Origin: Gelria sp. Kuro-4 | GTDB lineage: Bacteria; Bacillota; DTU030; DUMP01 | Assembly: GCF_019668485.1 (NCBI RefSeq) | Contig: NZ_AP024619.1 | Location: forward strand, 619,001 to 683,000 | DNA: 64,000 nucleotides | Direction of reading: 5' to 3' | In this document: positions 1 to 8,615 of the stretch, in pieces | Position numbering within the stretch: the first letter of the stretch is position 1 | Layout: the number at the start of each line of letters is the position of its first letter | Position numbers and translations under genes: made by a program | The notes under the pieces: generated by a model | The model's database searches: none | The model's input: only the letters and a program-made list of their open reading frames with translations | What the model was told of the DNA's origin: nothing

Positions 1-260
1 CCCGGGACCTGGCCCGGCGCCTGGACGGGTGTACGGTTACCATCCGCGCCCGCGCCGGCGAGGGCGGCCGCCTCTTTGGCTCGGTGACCAACCAGGACGT
101 GGCTGCGGCCGTGGCCGAGGAGTTCCGGGTGAACCTGGATAAGCGCCGCGTGGAGCTGAAGGAGCCCATCAAGGCCCTGGGCAGCTACAGCGCCACCCTG
201 CACCTGTACACGGAAGTCACGGCAGAGATCACCGTCAAGGTGGAGGCCGCGCCGGAGTAA
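1..260 (+). CDS. rplI: 50S ribosomal protein L9, C-terminal part (5' end outside window)
   Basis: Reading from base 3 gives an uninterrupted frame to the TAA at 258-260. It contains GRLFGSVTNQDVA, the typical L9 motif at the start of the C-terminal domain, and ends in the usual beta-strand region (LYTEVTAEITVKVEA). L9 binds domain V of 23S rRNA and helps fidelity of translocation. Only about 85 C-terminal residues are present; the N-terminal domain and central helix lie before the window. The position just ahead of dnaB is the common Firmicutes order rplI-(lon-family)-dnaB. Confidence 0.93.
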   Translation, partial: RDLARRLDGCTVTIRARAGEGGRLFGSVTNQDVAAAVAEEFRVNLDKRRVELKEPIKALGSYSATLHLYTEVTAEITVKVEAAPE

Positions 261-269
261 CACGCGTTT

Positions 270-512
270 TGAGGCCGTCGCCGCCCTCTTGGCCCAGACC
301 GCTTCCCCCTACCTGCAGTACGTCATCCTCTGCAGGCCGCCAGAGTGGGGAAAACCACCGGCGGGTTGGATTCCGGAGAAGCTCTACGGCGCGCGCCGGG
401 CGGGCGTGCGGCGCTGCCGAAGGAGAACGGGCCCGACGTGCCGGCAGGGCTAAGCGGCCTGGACGTGGTGCCGGCCGCTACGGTGGGGGAGCTGATGTCG
501 GCTTTAACCTAG
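270..512 (+). pseudogene. Remnant of a Lon-family (LonC-like) protease gene, C-terminal fragment
   Basis: Between rplI and dnaB, where many Clostridia carry a Lon-family protease, only a broken tail remains. One frame around 370-410 reads IPEKLYGARRAGVR. A one-base shift then gives ALPKENGPDVPAGLSGLDVV ending at TAG 510-512. Together these match the Lon peptidase C-terminus (G-G-x-x-E-K-x-x-A-x-R-A-G ... LPKEN). The ATPase and catalytic Ser region are absent, so this is not a functional gene. The bases 270-365 look coding-like but I cannot assign them. The call rests on motif recall, not an alignment. Confidence 0.55.
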
Positions 513-539
513 AGGCTTGCCGAAAGGGAGAGAGGAACC

Positions 540-1880
540 ATGGCTGGAAGCGGCGGGGAGCGGATACCGCCCTGTAACATTGAAGCCGAACAGTCGGTAC
601 TGGGCGCTATGCTCCTGGATGCGGAGGCAGTGCTTACCGCCGCGGAGATACTGCGTCCCGAGGACTTTTACCAGGAAAATCACCAGCACATCTTTCGCAC
701 CATGCTGGAACTTTCCAGCCGGGGCGTGGCCTGTGACCTGGTAACGGTGAGCGAGGCCCTGCGCCAGGCAGGGCGCCTGGAGGCTGCCGGCGGCGTCGCC
801 TACCTTACGGACCTGGCGACGGCGGTGCCGAGCACGGCCAACGTGGAGCACTACGCCCGCATAGTGGCCGAGAAGGCGCTCCTGCGCCAGCTCATCCGCG
901 AAGCGAACAAGATCATCGAGCAGAGTTACAGCGCCAGCGACGAGGCGACCGCTATTTTGGACAGCGCCGAGCGGGCCATCCTGAACGTCTCCCAAAGGCG
1001 GAGCGGCCAGGACTTCCTGCCCGTACGGGATGCGCTGGTGGAGGCCTTCGATCGCATTGAGTACCTGGCCCAGAACCAGGGGGTTATCCCGGGCCTCTCC
1101 ACCGGCTTCCGCGACCTGGACCGCCTCACTTCGGGCCTGCAGCCGGCGGATTTTATTGTGGTGGCGGCGCGGCCGTCCATGGGTAAGACCAGCTTTTGCC
1201 TCAACATCGCCCAGCATGTGGCGGCGGTGGAGAAGCGGCCCGTGGCCCTCTTCAGCCTGGAGATGTCGCGGGAGCAGCTGGTGCAGCGCCTGCTGGCCGC
1301 CGAGGCCCGTATCGCCGGCCAGAAACTGCGCACCGGAGCGCTGGACGAGGATGACTGGCCGCGCCTGGTGGCGGCCATGGGCCGGCTGGCGGAACTGCCC
1401 ATCTACATCGACGACAGCCCGGTGCTCACCGCCATGGACATCCGCGCCAAGACGCGGCGGCTGGTACAGGAGCACGGGCCCGGCCTGGTGATCATCGACT
1501 ACCTGCAGCTTATCCAGGGCCACGGCCGCACCGACAGCCGCCAGCAGGAAATCTCAGAGATCTCCCGCAGCCTCAAGGCCCTGGCGCGCGAGGTGAAGTC
1601 ACCGGTGGTGGCGCTCTCGCAGCTTTCGCGCGCCGTGGAGCAGCGGCAGGACAAGCGGCCGGTCCTTTCGGACCTGCGCGAATCCGGGGCCATCGAGCAG
1701 GACGCGGATCTGGTGGCCTTCATCTATCGCGACGAATACTACAACCCCGACACCGAGAAGAAGGGCATCGCCGAGGTTATCGTCAGCAAGCAGCGCAACG
1801 GCCCCACCGGCGTGGTGCAGCTGGCCTTCCTCAAGGACTTCACCCTCTTTCACAACCTAACGCTGGAGCCTGCCCCCTGA
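540..1880 (+). CDS. dnaB: Replicative DNA helicase DnaB
   Basis: Hexameric 5'-3' helicase that unwinds the parental duplex at the replication fork. The 446-residue length is normal for the family and there is no intein. The N-terminal DnaB domain (about 10-110, starting PCNIEAEQSVLGAMLLD) is followed by a linker and a RecA-like ATPase. Walker A is ARPSMGKTS near residue 208 and Walker B is LVIIDYLQLI near 316. The C-terminus carries the motif LSDLRESGAIEQDAD and the arginine-finger region (SKQRNGPTG). The ATG at 540 has a GGGAGAGAGG ribosome site. A DnaC-like loader follows downstream, fitting a replication cluster. Confidence 0.97.
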   Translation: MAGSGGERIPPCNIEAEQSVLGAMLLDAEAVLTAAEILRPEDFYQENHQHIFRTMLELSSRGVACDLVTVSEALRQAGRLEAAGGVAYLTDLATAVPSTANVEHYARIVAEKALLRQLIREANKIIEQSYSASDEATAILDSAERAILNVSQRRSGQDFLPVRDALVEAFDRIEYLAQNQGVIPGLSTGFRDLDRLTSGLQPADFIVVAARPSMGKTSFCLNIAQHVAAVEKRPVALFSLEMSREQLVQRLLAAEARIAGQKLRTGALDEDDWPRLVAAMGRLAELPIYIDDSPVLTAMDIRAKTRRLVQEHGPGLVIIDYLQLIQGHGRTDSRQQEISEISRSLKALAREVKSPVVALSQLSRAVEQRQDKRPVLSDLRESGAIEQDADLVAFIYRDEYYNPDTEKKGIAEVIVSKQRNGPTGVVQLAFLKDFTLFHNLTLEPAP

Positions 1881-1901
1881 CGTGGAGAAGGTTAACCGGT
1901 A

Positions 1902-1922
1902 GGGCCGTTTCCCGCACGGCCC
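1902..1922 (+). terminator. Hairpin after dnaB (possible terminator)
   Basis: GGGCCGT and ACGGCCC form a 7-bp stem with a 7-base loop 21 bases after the dnaB stop. There is no T-run, so it is at best a weak or factor-dependent terminator. The rest of 1923-2121 holds nothing I can identify. Confidence 0.3.
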
Positions 1923-2121
1923 CCGGCGGAACTGGAGGGCTCCCGGCGGGCGACCTTAAAGCGGCGGGACCGTCAAGATGATCTTCCGCGATCATCCGCG
2001 CCGAAGGGGAATGCCTGCAGGAGCAAAATTCATCGTGGTGTCACCCTGGTACAGCCGTGGAGGGCTAAGGAGCAGGAGAACCGGCCGCCGGTAGAGAAAT
2101 ACTTACCAGGAGGGGAAGGCT

Positions 2122-2535
2122 GTGGCAGAGCTGAAGGGCCGGGTGATTGACCTTATCACCCGTTTTGTCAAGGAAAAACTGGCCCGTTTAAGCCCCCTGG
2201 CTTACGAACGCCTCTATAGCCTGCCGGACGAGGCACGGGACGCGCGGGAGCTCAGCATCCTGGCGGCGGCCGTGTACTACGCCCTCCTCAAGGACGCCCG
2301 CACCGTAACCTACCTGGAGCGTCTCTTTTTCAACTGGCAGGCCCATGGTGTGCCCCAGTGGGCCTTAAAACGCCTGAGCGGGGCCGATTTTACCGTGGAC
2401 CCGGAGCTTTTAAAGGAGCTTGGTTACCATGGAGAGACAGATGCGCCCTTTGATTTCAGCGCTGACGAGTACTACCGCTTCTACCGCCGCCCTGCCGTGG
2501 GAGATAAAGAAAGAGGAAGTGGCGGCGAGGGTTGA
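2122..2535 (+). CDS. DnaD-like small protein
   Basis: 137 residues from a GTG preceded by AGGAGGGGAAGGCT. The segment TVTYLERLFFNWQAHGV (about 75-91) resembles the C-terminal DnaD/DnaB_2 motif (Y-I-x-x-I-L-x-x-W-x-x-x-G-I) found in Firmicutes primosome proteins. The full DnaD domain is longer, so this is a short or divergent member. Its 3' end overlaps the start of the DnaC-like ATPase gene by about 107 bases in another frame, so the two are likely translated together. Inferred role: helicase loading or primosome assembly. Product identity is tentative. Confidence 0.55.
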   Translation: MAELKGRVIDLITRFVKEKLARLSPLAYERLYSLPDEARDARELSILAAAVYYALLKDARTVTYLERLFFNWQAHGVPQWALKRLSGADFTVDPELLKELGYHGETDAPFDFSADEYYRFYRRPAVGDKERGSGGEG

Positions 2536-3376
2536 GGCCCTCAAGAAGGAGCGGCTGGCCATCCAGCGCGGTGAGCGCCCCGATCCCCGCCCCGGACACC
2601 ACGTGCGCTTCGAGGGCGGCGGCCAAACCTACTACCGTTTTTACCCGCCCGGCCACTATTACTGCGCGCAGTGCCTGGACTACGAGCGCGTTTACACGGA
2701 AACCGACGGCGTTATCTCTTCGGCGCCCTGCGGCTGCCTGGAGCGGCGGCACCAGGAGGCGGAGAAGAAGAGCCTGGAAGAACGCCTGAGTGCCGCCGGC
2801 CTGCGCAAGAAATTCCGCGGCCGGACCTTTGAAAACTTCACCCTCAGCGACCTCAACCGGCCGGCCTGGGAAGCAGCGCGGGCCTACGCCAGGAACTTCG
2901 CCACCCACCGCCAGAGCGGCAAAAGCCTGTTCCTGGTGGGGGACTCCGGCCGGGGCAAAACCCACCTGGCGGCCGCGGTGGTGCAGGAGGTGGTCCGCCG
3001 GGGATTCCGGGCCCTGTTCGTGGTCACCCTGGAGCTTTTGAGCGACATCCGCGCCAGCTACCAGAGTGAAGGCCGAACGGAAGAGGAGATCCTGCGCCCG
3101 CTCAAACAGGTGGATCTATTGGTGCTGGACGACATCTCCGCCGTCGACCAGTTTTCCGAGTGGGAAAAAGGCAAGCTCTACGAGATCATCAACCTGCGCT
3201 ACGAGGCCGAAAAACCTATCCTCGTCACCAGCAACAAGATGGTGACCTGGATCAAAGACCGCCTGGGGAAAAAAGTGGTGGACCGGCTCCTGGAGATGTG
3301 CGGGGATTTTATCCCTGTGGGCGGCGAGAACTACCGCGAACGCATCGCCTGCAGCCTGCGCTCGGAGGACTACTAG
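2429..3376 (+). CDS. DnaC/DnaI-like ATPase, putative helicase loader
   Basis: AAA+ ATPase of the DnaC/IstB family. The N-terminal half has a Cys cluster (CAQC near residue 85 and CGC about 22 residues later) like the zinc-binding part of DnaI-type loaders. Walker A is GDSGRGKTH (about 170), Walker B is LLVLDDIS (about 230), and sensor 1 is ILVTSNK. I place the start at ATG 2429 because AAAGGAG lies 10 bases upstream. A TTG at 2420 is possible but too close to that site, and a GTG near 2519 would remove the overlap with the gene before. Location after dnaB and a DnaD-like gene supports loading of DnaB. Confidence 0.8.
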   Translation: MERQMRPLISALTSTTASTAALPWEIKKEEVAARVEALKKERLAIQRGERPDPRPGHHVRFEGGGQTYYRFYPPGHYYCAQCLDYERVYTETDGVISSAPCGCLERRHQEAEKKSLEERLSAAGLRKKFRGRTFENFTLSDLNRPAWEAARAYARNFATHRQSGKSLFLVGDSGRGKTHLAAAVVQEVVRRGFRALFVVTLELLSDIRASYQSEGRTEEEILRPLKQVDLLVLDDISAVDQFSEWEKGKLYEIINLRYEAEKPILVTSNKMVTWIKDRLGKKVVDRLLEMCGDFIPVGGENYRERIACSLRSEDY

Positions 3377-3452
3377 CCGGTGCGGGCGTATTTTCCACCT
3401 GCCCGGGGAAAATCTAAGGGCAAGGGCCTGCCGGGGCCAAAGGAGTGAGCCT

Positions 3453-4835
3453 GTGGGCGCAAAGTACGATGTCATTATAGTGGGCGCCGGACCGGCTGGC
3501 ATCTTTGCTGCGCTGGAGCTGGGGGAAAAGACGGCGCTCAAGGTGCTGATGCTGGAAAAGGGCGCCGATATCGAGGCGCGGCGCTGCCCCATGCAGCAGG
3601 CGGGTGTGTGCGCGCACTGCCCCATCTGCTCTATCGTCTCCGGCTGGGGCGGTGCAGGCGCCTTCAGCGACGGCAAGCTTACCCTCACCACCGCGTTCGG
3701 CGGCTGGCTGGACGAGTACATGGACCGCCACGAGGTGGCGCGCCTCATCAAGTACGTGGACGATGTTTACCTGCGCTTCGGCGCGCCGTCAACGGTTTTT
3801 GGCACCGACGACGAGCGGATCAAGGAGATCCAGCGCCAAGCCGCCCAGGCGGACTTAAACCTCATCCCCGCCCGTATCCGCCACCTGGGCACAGAGAAGT
3901 GCTTCACCATCCTGCGCGACATGCGCCGCTACCTGGGTGAGCGCGTGGACATCCGGCCGCGCACCGCCGTACGGCGCCTCCTGGTGGAGGAGGGGCGGGT
4001 GCGCGGGGTGGAGACAGAGCGGGGCGAAACGATCCCGGCCCGCTATGTCATCGTCGCCCCCGGGCGCGAGGGCGCCGAGTGGTTTGCCGGGGAGGCCACC
4101 CGCCTGGGGCTTCAGACCGAGGTCAACCCGGTGGACATCGGCGTGCGGGTGGAGGTGCCGGCCGTGGTCCTGGAGCACCTTACCGACGTGATCTATGAAT
4201 CCAAGTTCGTCTTTTTCTCCAAGGCCTTTGACGACCGCGTCCGCACCTTCTGCATGAACCCCTACGGCGAGGTGGTGCTGGAGAACAACGGCGGGCTTTT
4301 TACGGTAAACGGCCACTCCTACGCGGAAAAACGCACCGAAAATACGAACTTCGCGCTCCTTGTCAGCAAGACCTTCACCGAGCCCTTCCGCGAGCCCATC
4401 TCCTACGGCAAGTACATCGCCCGCCTGGCGAACCTTTTGGGTGGCGGGGTGCTGGTGCAGCGCCTGGGCGATTTTCTCTCCGGGCGGCGCACCACGCCGG
4501 AGCGCCTGCGCCGCGGTATGGTGGAGCCCACCCTCAAGGCGGCCACGCCCGGCGACTTGAGTCTGGTCTTGCCATACCGGCACCTGGTGAGTATTATTGA
4601 AATGTTGAAAGCCCTGGATGTGGTGGCGCCGGGGGTTTTCTCGCGCCACACCCTCCTCTACGGGGTGGAGGTTAAGTTTTATTCTTCCCGCCTGGAGCTC
4701 AGCAGCGAGCTCGAGACCGGGATTAAGAACCTTTTTGCTGCCGGCGACGGCGCCGGTATCACCCGCGGCTTAGCCCAGGCTTCCGCCTGCGGGGTGGTCT
4801 GTGCCGGGGCCATCGAGCGCCGCGAAACGGAATAG
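3453..4835 (+). CDS. FAD-dependent oxidoreductase, COG2509 type
   Basis: 460-residue flavoprotein. The N-terminal Rossmann motif [17 protein letters not shown] binds FAD, and the C-terminal FAD motif [17 protein letters not shown] completes the fold. A Cys-rich stretch near residues 46-60 ([16 protein letters not shown]) followed by [13 protein letters not shown] is typical of this uncharacterised dehydrogenase family; the cysteines may bind a metal or be redox active (inference). GTG start with AAAGGAG upstream. It lies between the helicase loader and purA; the substrate is unknown. Confidence 0.85.
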   Translation: MGAKYDVIIVGAGPAGIFAALELGEKTALKVLMLEKGADIEARRCPMQQAGVCAHCPICSIVSGWGGAGAFSDGKLTLTTAFGGWLDEYMDRHEVARLIKYVDDVYLRFGAPSTVFGTDDERIKEIQRQAAQADLNLIPARIRHLGTEKCFTILRDMRRYLGERVDIRPRTAVRRLLVEEGRVRGVETERGETIPARYVIVAPGREGAEWFAGEATRLGLQTEVNPVDIGVRVEVPAVVLEHLTDVIYESKFVFFSKAFDDRVRTFCMNPYGEVVLENNGGLFTVNGHSYAEKRTENTNFALLVSKTFTEPFREPISYGKYIARLANLLGGGVLVQRLGDFLSGRRTTPERLRRGMVEPTLKAATPGDLSLVLPYRHLVSIIEMLKALDVVAPGVFSRHTLLYGVEVKFYSSRLELSSELETGIKNLFAAGDGAGITRGLAQASACGVVCAGAIERRETE

Positions 4836-4858
4836 AGCCTGAAGATGGAGGTGGGCCT

Positions 4859-6142
4859 ATGCCCAGTACAGTGATAGTGGGGACGCAGTGGGGCGACGAA
4901 GGCAAAGGGAAGGTAACGGACTTCTTGGCCGAGCGCGCCGGTGTCGTGGTACGCTACCAGGGCGGCAACAACGCCGGGCACACGGTGGTGGTGGGCGAGG
5001 AAGAATTCCGTCTGCGCCTGGTGCCTTCTGGTATCCTCTATCCGGAGAAGCTGTGCCTGCTAGGCAACGGCATGGTGATCGATCCCGAGGCCCTGGTGAG
5101 CGAGCTTTCCGAGCTGGAGGGTCGTGGCGTCAGCACCGCCAACCTGCGCATCAGCGACCGCGCGCACCTTATCCTTCCCTATCACAAACGCCTGGATGAA
5201 CTGGAGGAGCGGGGGCGCGGCGCCGGCAAAATCGGCACCACCGGGCGCGGCATCGGTCCCGCCTACAACGACAAGTCCGCCCGTATCGGTATCCGCATGG
5301 CGGACCTCCTCGACCCGGCTGAGTTTCATGAAAAGCTGGCCGCCAACGTAGAACTGAAAAACCACTACCTGAAGCAGGTCTTCGGTGCGGACGGGTTTTC
5401 GGCGGCCGCCATCGAGGAGGAGGTCCTCGCCCTGGCGGAGAAATTCAAGGGGCGCATCACCGACACCAGCGTGGTCCTCCATGAGGCACTGCGCGCGGGC
5501 AAAAAGGTCCTCTTCGAAGGCGCCCAGGGAACGTTCCTGGACCTGGACCACGGCACCTACCCCTTTGTTACTTCCTCGCACCCCACGGCGGGCGGTGCCT
5601 GCATCGGCGCCGGCGTGGGGCCTACGGCCATCGATAAAGTCATCGGCGTGGTCAAAGCGTACACCACGCGCGTGGGTGCCGGACCCTTCCCCACGGAGCT
5701 TAAGGATGCCACCGGCGACCGTCTGCGGGAGCGGGGTCACGAATTCGGCACCGTCACCGGACGGCCACGGCGCTGCGGCTGGCTGGACGCGGTGGTGGTG
5801 CGTTATGCCGTGCGCGTGAGCGGCCTTACCGGCATCGCCATTACCAAGCTTGACGTGCTCGACGGCCTTGCCACCGTGAAAATCTGCACCGGCTACCGGA
5901 TCAAGGGCGAGGTGACGCAGCACTTCCCCGCCAGCCTCAAGGCCGTGGAAGCAGCCGAGCCCGTCTACGAGGAGCTCCCCGGCTGGAGCGAAAGCATCAG
6001 CGACGCCACCAAGCTGGCCGACCTGCCGGCCAATGCCCGCCGCTACCTGGACCGCATCGCCGAGCTCGCCGGCGTGCCGATCATCCTGGTGAGCGTGGGC
6101 CAGCGCCGCCGCCAAACCCTCATTCTGGACGAGCTCTTTTAG
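4859..6142 (+). CDS. purA: Adenylosuccinate synthetase
   Basis: Catalyses GTP-dependent joining of IMP and aspartate to adenylosuccinate, the first committed step to AMP. 427 residues, full length. Motifs: [11 protein letters not shown] at the N-terminus (P-loop, with catalytic Asp and Lys), NNAGHTV, the signature [14 protein letters not shown] (about 123-137), and [23 protein letters not shown] start with GGAGGT 8 bases upstream. Follows the flavoprotein gene closely on the same strand. Confidence 0.97.
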   Translation: MPSTVIVGTQWGDEGKGKVTDFLAERAGVVVRYQGGNNAGHTVVVGEEEFRLRLVPSGILYPEKLCLLGNGMVIDPEALVSELSELEGRGVSTANLRISDRAHLILPYHKRLDELEERGRGAGKIGTTGRGIGPAYNDKSARIGIRMADLLDPAEFHEKLAANVELKNHYLKQVFGADGFSAAAIEEEVLALAEKFKGRITDTSVVLHEALRAGKKVLFEGAQGTFLDLDHGTYPFVTSSHPTAGGACIGAGVGPTAIDKVIGVVKAYTTRVGAGPFPTELKDATGDRLRERGHEFGTVTGRPRRCGWLDAVVVRYAVRVSGLTGIAITKLDVLDGLATVKICTGYRIKGEVTQHFPASLKAVEAAEPVYEELPGWSESISDATKLADLPANARRYLDRIAELAGVPIILVSVGQRRRQTLILDELF

Positions 6143-6200
6143 CTTAACGCGCCGGCGTGGCAGCATACCTTACTAAACGCTGCCTGCGCCGCACCGCCCC

Positions 6201-6229
6201 TTGACAGGCCGGGTTGCCTGTGATACCAT
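6201..6229 (+). promoter_or_regulatory. Promoter for tRNA-Lys
   Basis: Perfect -35 TTGACA (6201-6206), 17-base spacer, -10 TACCAT (6224-6229), about 10 bases before the expected transcript start of the tRNA. Confidence 0.7.
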
Positions 6230-6244
6230 ATCATAGTGCAGGTC

Positions 6245-6320
6245 GGGCCATTAGCTCAGTTGGCAGAGCACCTGACTTTTAATCAGGGTGTCCCGCGTTC
6301 GAGTCGCGGATGGCCCACCA
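6245..6320 (+). tRNA. tRNA-Lys (anticodon UUU)
   Basis: 76 bases including encoded CCA. The acceptor stem GGGCCAT pairs with ATGGCCC. The anticodon stem CCTGA/TCAGG holds loop CTTTTAA, giving anticodon TTT. The T-arm has GTTCGAGTC. Confidence 0.95.
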
Positions 6321-6333
6321 GAGAAACATAGCA

Positions 6334-6359
6334 GCCGCGCGAAAGCGCGGCGTTTTTTT
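6334..6359 (+). terminator. Intrinsic terminator after tRNA-Lys
   Basis: GCCGCGC-GAAA-GCGCGGC followed by GTTTTTTT: a 7-bp stem with a GNRA-type loop and a strong T-run. Confidence 0.9.
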
Positions 6360-6365
6360 GCCGTT

Positions 6366-6830
6366 TTACTTCCGGATGCGCACGACCAGCCCCTGGTTCA
6401 GGACGGGGAGCTGCTGCGGCGCGAGGCGCACGAGCGACCTTTCCGAGCCGCCTCCGGTGAGAACGAACTCTTTTTCCAGCACCTTGGGGTCGATGAGAAA
6501 GCTGGCCGCAAAACCGAAGGAAGGGACCCCGCCGCAGGGGTAACCCGTCTTCTCGAGGATTTCCTCCGGCGTTGCCGTACGGGGTGGGTCAATGCCCAGG
6601 GCCTGTCCCACCCGCTTGGTGCTGACCCTATCTTCCCCTTTGACGATGGCGACGATGAGGTGGCCTTCCCCGTCGATGAGGCAGACGTTCTTTACCAGGT
6701 CCTCCGGCGCGGCGCCCGCTGCCCGGGCTGCTTCGGCCACGGAATGACACGACTGGTTGAAGCTGAGGTGCTCCGCCGGGACGTTATGCTCCTGAAGGAA
6801 GCTCTGCAGCTTCTTTTCGTACTCCTGCAC
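6366..6830 (-). CDS. YbaK/EbsC-type Cys-tRNA(Pro) deacylase family protein
   Basis: 154 residues from a GTG (6830) preceded by GGGAGGGA at 7 bases; longer upstream frames lack a good site. The family (YbaK, ProX) hydrolyses mischarged aminoacyl-tRNA. Visible family features are VKNVCLIDG, the Lys-rich AIVKGEDRVSTKRV, and the conserved C-terminal GGVPSFGF with later FVLTGGGSERSLVRLAP. Stand-alone gene facing the tRNA-Lys terminator. Substrate (Cys-tRNAPro or other) cannot be told from sequence. Confidence 0.88.
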   Translation of the reverse strand: MQEYEKKLQSFLQEHNVPAEHLSFNQSCHSVAEAARAAGAAPEDLVKNVCLIDGEGHLIVAIVKGEDRVSTKRVGQALGIDPPRTATPEEILEKTGYPCGGVPSFGFAASFLIDPKVLEKEFVLTGGGSERSLVRLAPQQLPVLNQGLVVRIRK

Positions 6831-7002
6831 GCCGACATCCCTCCCGGCCGCGGCGGCGCGGCCTGCCAACATTCTGCTCGGCTTTAGGGAAATTGTACCA
6901 GAAGCACCGGGCCTGAGCAAGCGACAAGGGGTTCTCGGCGCTCTGGTCGGGTGGCGGATGAAGCACAGTGGGGCCCGCTGGCGGCTCAAGGGAGGCGACT
7001 AC

Positions 7003-7113
7003 ATGCCCCGCCTTCCGGCGCTGGGGGAAGAAGGTGCCCTCGAAAACCTCTTGAAGCATACTCGGGCCATTGACACCGAGAATTCGGGATTTGGGTGCAA
7101 TCTCGCCTACTAG
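7003..7113 (+). CDS. Short hypothetical ORF (36 codons)
   Basis: ATG at 7003 follows GGGAGGCGACTAC, a fair ribosome site, and reads 36 codons to TAG 7111-7113. The product begins MPRLPALGEEGALENLL. No family recognised. It may be a chance frame or a remnant; nothing else is visible in 6831-7143. Confidence 0.2.
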   Translation: MPRLPALGEEGALENLLKHTRAIDTENSGFGCNLAY

Positions 7114-7143
7114 GTCTTGACACTAACGCCGAGCCCCGGGCCC

Positions 7144-7172
7144 TTGACAACGCGGCGCAGACAGGCTAGGAT
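7144..7172 (+). promoter_or_regulatory. Promoter for the HD-domain gene
   Basis: TTGACA (7144-7149), 17-base spacer, TAGGAT (7167-7172), 39 bases before the ATG at 7211. Confidence 0.7.
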
Positions 7173-7210
7173 GCAAAGAAAGGAGAAATTCACAGAAAGA
7201 GGGTTTTGTT

Positions 7211-7792
7211 ATGGCAGGCGCCACGCCAACGCGGGAAGAAGCCTGGAAACTCCTGAACGAGTACAACCGGAATGAGAGCCTCATCCGCCATGCCCTGGCG
7301 GTGGAGGCGGTGATGCGCCACTTCGCCGAAATCCTCGGCGAACCGGATGTGGAGAAGTGGGGCATCATCGGCCTGGTGCACGACCTGGACTACGAGCGGT
7401 ACCCGGAGGAGCACTGCCGCAAGGTGCGCGAGATCCTCACAGAGCACAACTGGCCGGAGGAGTACATCCACGCGGTCCAGAGCCACGGCTGGGGCCTTTG
7501 TGTGGACGTGGAACCTGTGGAGAAGATGGAAAAAGTCCTTTACACCGTGGACGAGCTCACCGGCCTGGTGACGGCCACGGCGCTCATGCACCCCAGCCGC
7601 AGCGTGCTCGATCTCGAACCCCGCTCGGTGAAGAAGAAGTTCAAGCAGAAGGGCTTTGCCGCCGGCGTGAACCGCGAGGTTATCGAAAAAGGTGCCGAAA
7701 TGCTGGGGATGGATCTCAGCTCCATTATCGAGGAAACCATCAAGGGCATGCAGACGGTGGCGCAGGAGATCGGGCTTGAAGGGAACCACTGA
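7211..7792 (+). CDS. HD-domain hydrolase (HDIG family)
   Basis: 193 residues. An HD phosphohydrolase fold is shown by RHALAVEAVMR (first His, about 27), the HD pair GLVHDLDYERYPEEH (about 54-68) and a later His in the AVQSHGWG region (about 95). HDIG proteins cleave phosphoester bonds, often of nucleotides; no partner domain indicates the substrate. Monocistronic: it has its own promoter just upstream and a strong terminator just downstream. Confidence 0.85.
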   Translation: MAGATPTREEAWKLLNEYNRNESLIRHALAVEAVMRHFAEILGEPDVEKWGIIGLVHDLDYERYPEEHCRKVREILTEHNWPEEYIHAVQSHGWGLCVDVEPVEKMEKVLYTVDELTGLVTATALMHPSRSVLDLEPRSVKKKFKQKGFAAGVNREVIEKGAEMLGMDLSSIIEETIKGMQTVAQEIGLEGNH

Positions 7793-7810
7793 TCCGGGCA
7801 CAAGTGAAGC

Positions 7811-7835
7811 AGCCGCGCACACGCGCGGCTTTTTA
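7811..7835 (+). terminator. Intrinsic terminator after HD gene
   Basis: AGCCGCGC-ACAC-GCGCGGCT followed by TTTTATT: an 8-bp stem with a T-run. Confidence 0.88.
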
Positions 7836-7932
7836 TTGGGTCAGGTCTTACGCCCAACGCCAGACGAGAACGGGTGGGATCTCTTCAGGCGCAGATCTGA
7901 CGTGACGCTTTGGCGCCCATTGGGTCAGCGCC

Positions 7933-8589
7933 TTATTCCACGGCCACCTCCTGGAACCAGTAACCATCGTGGAAAACCTGCCCTCTCAGCTCCAGGCGCA
8001 GCGGTGCGGCGAAGAGCGGCCCCGCCGTCACCACGGTGTGGTATTCACCCTGCTCGCCGCAGGGATCGACTCCCTGGTTTTCCAGCTCTTTTACCAGGTC
8101 GCGGTCGAGGGTGCGGCCGAGAAAGCTCCGCTCCAGCGCGTCCGCGCGGACGGCGATGAGGGTGGCCTTAAAACCGGCCTGGAGCAGCTCTGCCAGCAGC
8201 TCGGACCGCGGGCACTGCCAGAGGGGGAGAAAGGCGCGCATCCCCGCCGCCGCGCACACCCTTTCCACCCAGTTGCGGTGTTCCTCAAGGTCGATGTCCC
8301 CGAAGACGCCGGCAGCCACGCCGGCGTCTTTAAACTCGCGCAGGGCGGTGAGAAAGACCTTTTCATAACCCTCCCACGAGGTCGCCCGGGCGGCGAGGGG
8401 AAGGCCCATGGCTGCCGCCTGCTTTTCAATGAGCCGCAGCGGCAGGCCGTGCGCCCGCGTCCTGTCCCCGGCCTCCGTGAGCGTGGTGAAAAGCAGGGCG
8501 GGTTTACCCCCGGCGCGCACGGCGCGGTAGAGGGCGAGGCAGGCGTCTTTTCCCCCGCTCCAGGAAGAGAAGAAAGACATGTTATCCAT
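7933..8589 (-). CDS. AANH-type ATP pyrophosphatase (diphthine-ammonia ligase-like, COG2102)
   Basis: 218 residues starting MDNMSFFSSWSGGKDACLAL. The SGGKD PP-loop binds ATP for adenylation. The C-terminal DPCGEQGEYHTVV is the signature of the MJ0570/Dph6-like family. Bacteria do not make diphthamide, so the true substrate is different. Last gene of the B12 operon, 26 bases after cobT, which suggests a B12-linked role (inference). A second ATG is 9 bases in. Confidence 0.8.
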   Translation of the reverse strand: MDNMSFFSSWSGGKDACLALYRAVRAGGKPALLFTTLTEAGDRTRAHGLPLRLIEKQAAAMGLPLAARATSWEGYEKVFLTALREFKDAGVAAGVFGDIDLEEHRNWVERVCAAAGMRAFLPLWQCPRSELLAELLQAGFKATLIAVRADALERSFLGRTLDRDLVKELENQGVDPCGEQGEYHTVVTAGPLFAAPLRLELRGQVFHDGYWFQEVAVE

Positions 8590-8615
8590 GGCCGTGACTT
8601 CCCCCCCAACCGCCC

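Noticed and set aside
269-577. A 102-codon plus-strand frame between rplI and dnaB
   Set aside because: Arg/Gly-rich, runs past the dnaB start in another frame, and conflicts with the Lon-like remnant.
504-6166. Long minus-strand frames opposite dnaB, the flavoprotein and purA
   Set aside because: They mirror third-position GC in the real genes and show no family motifs.
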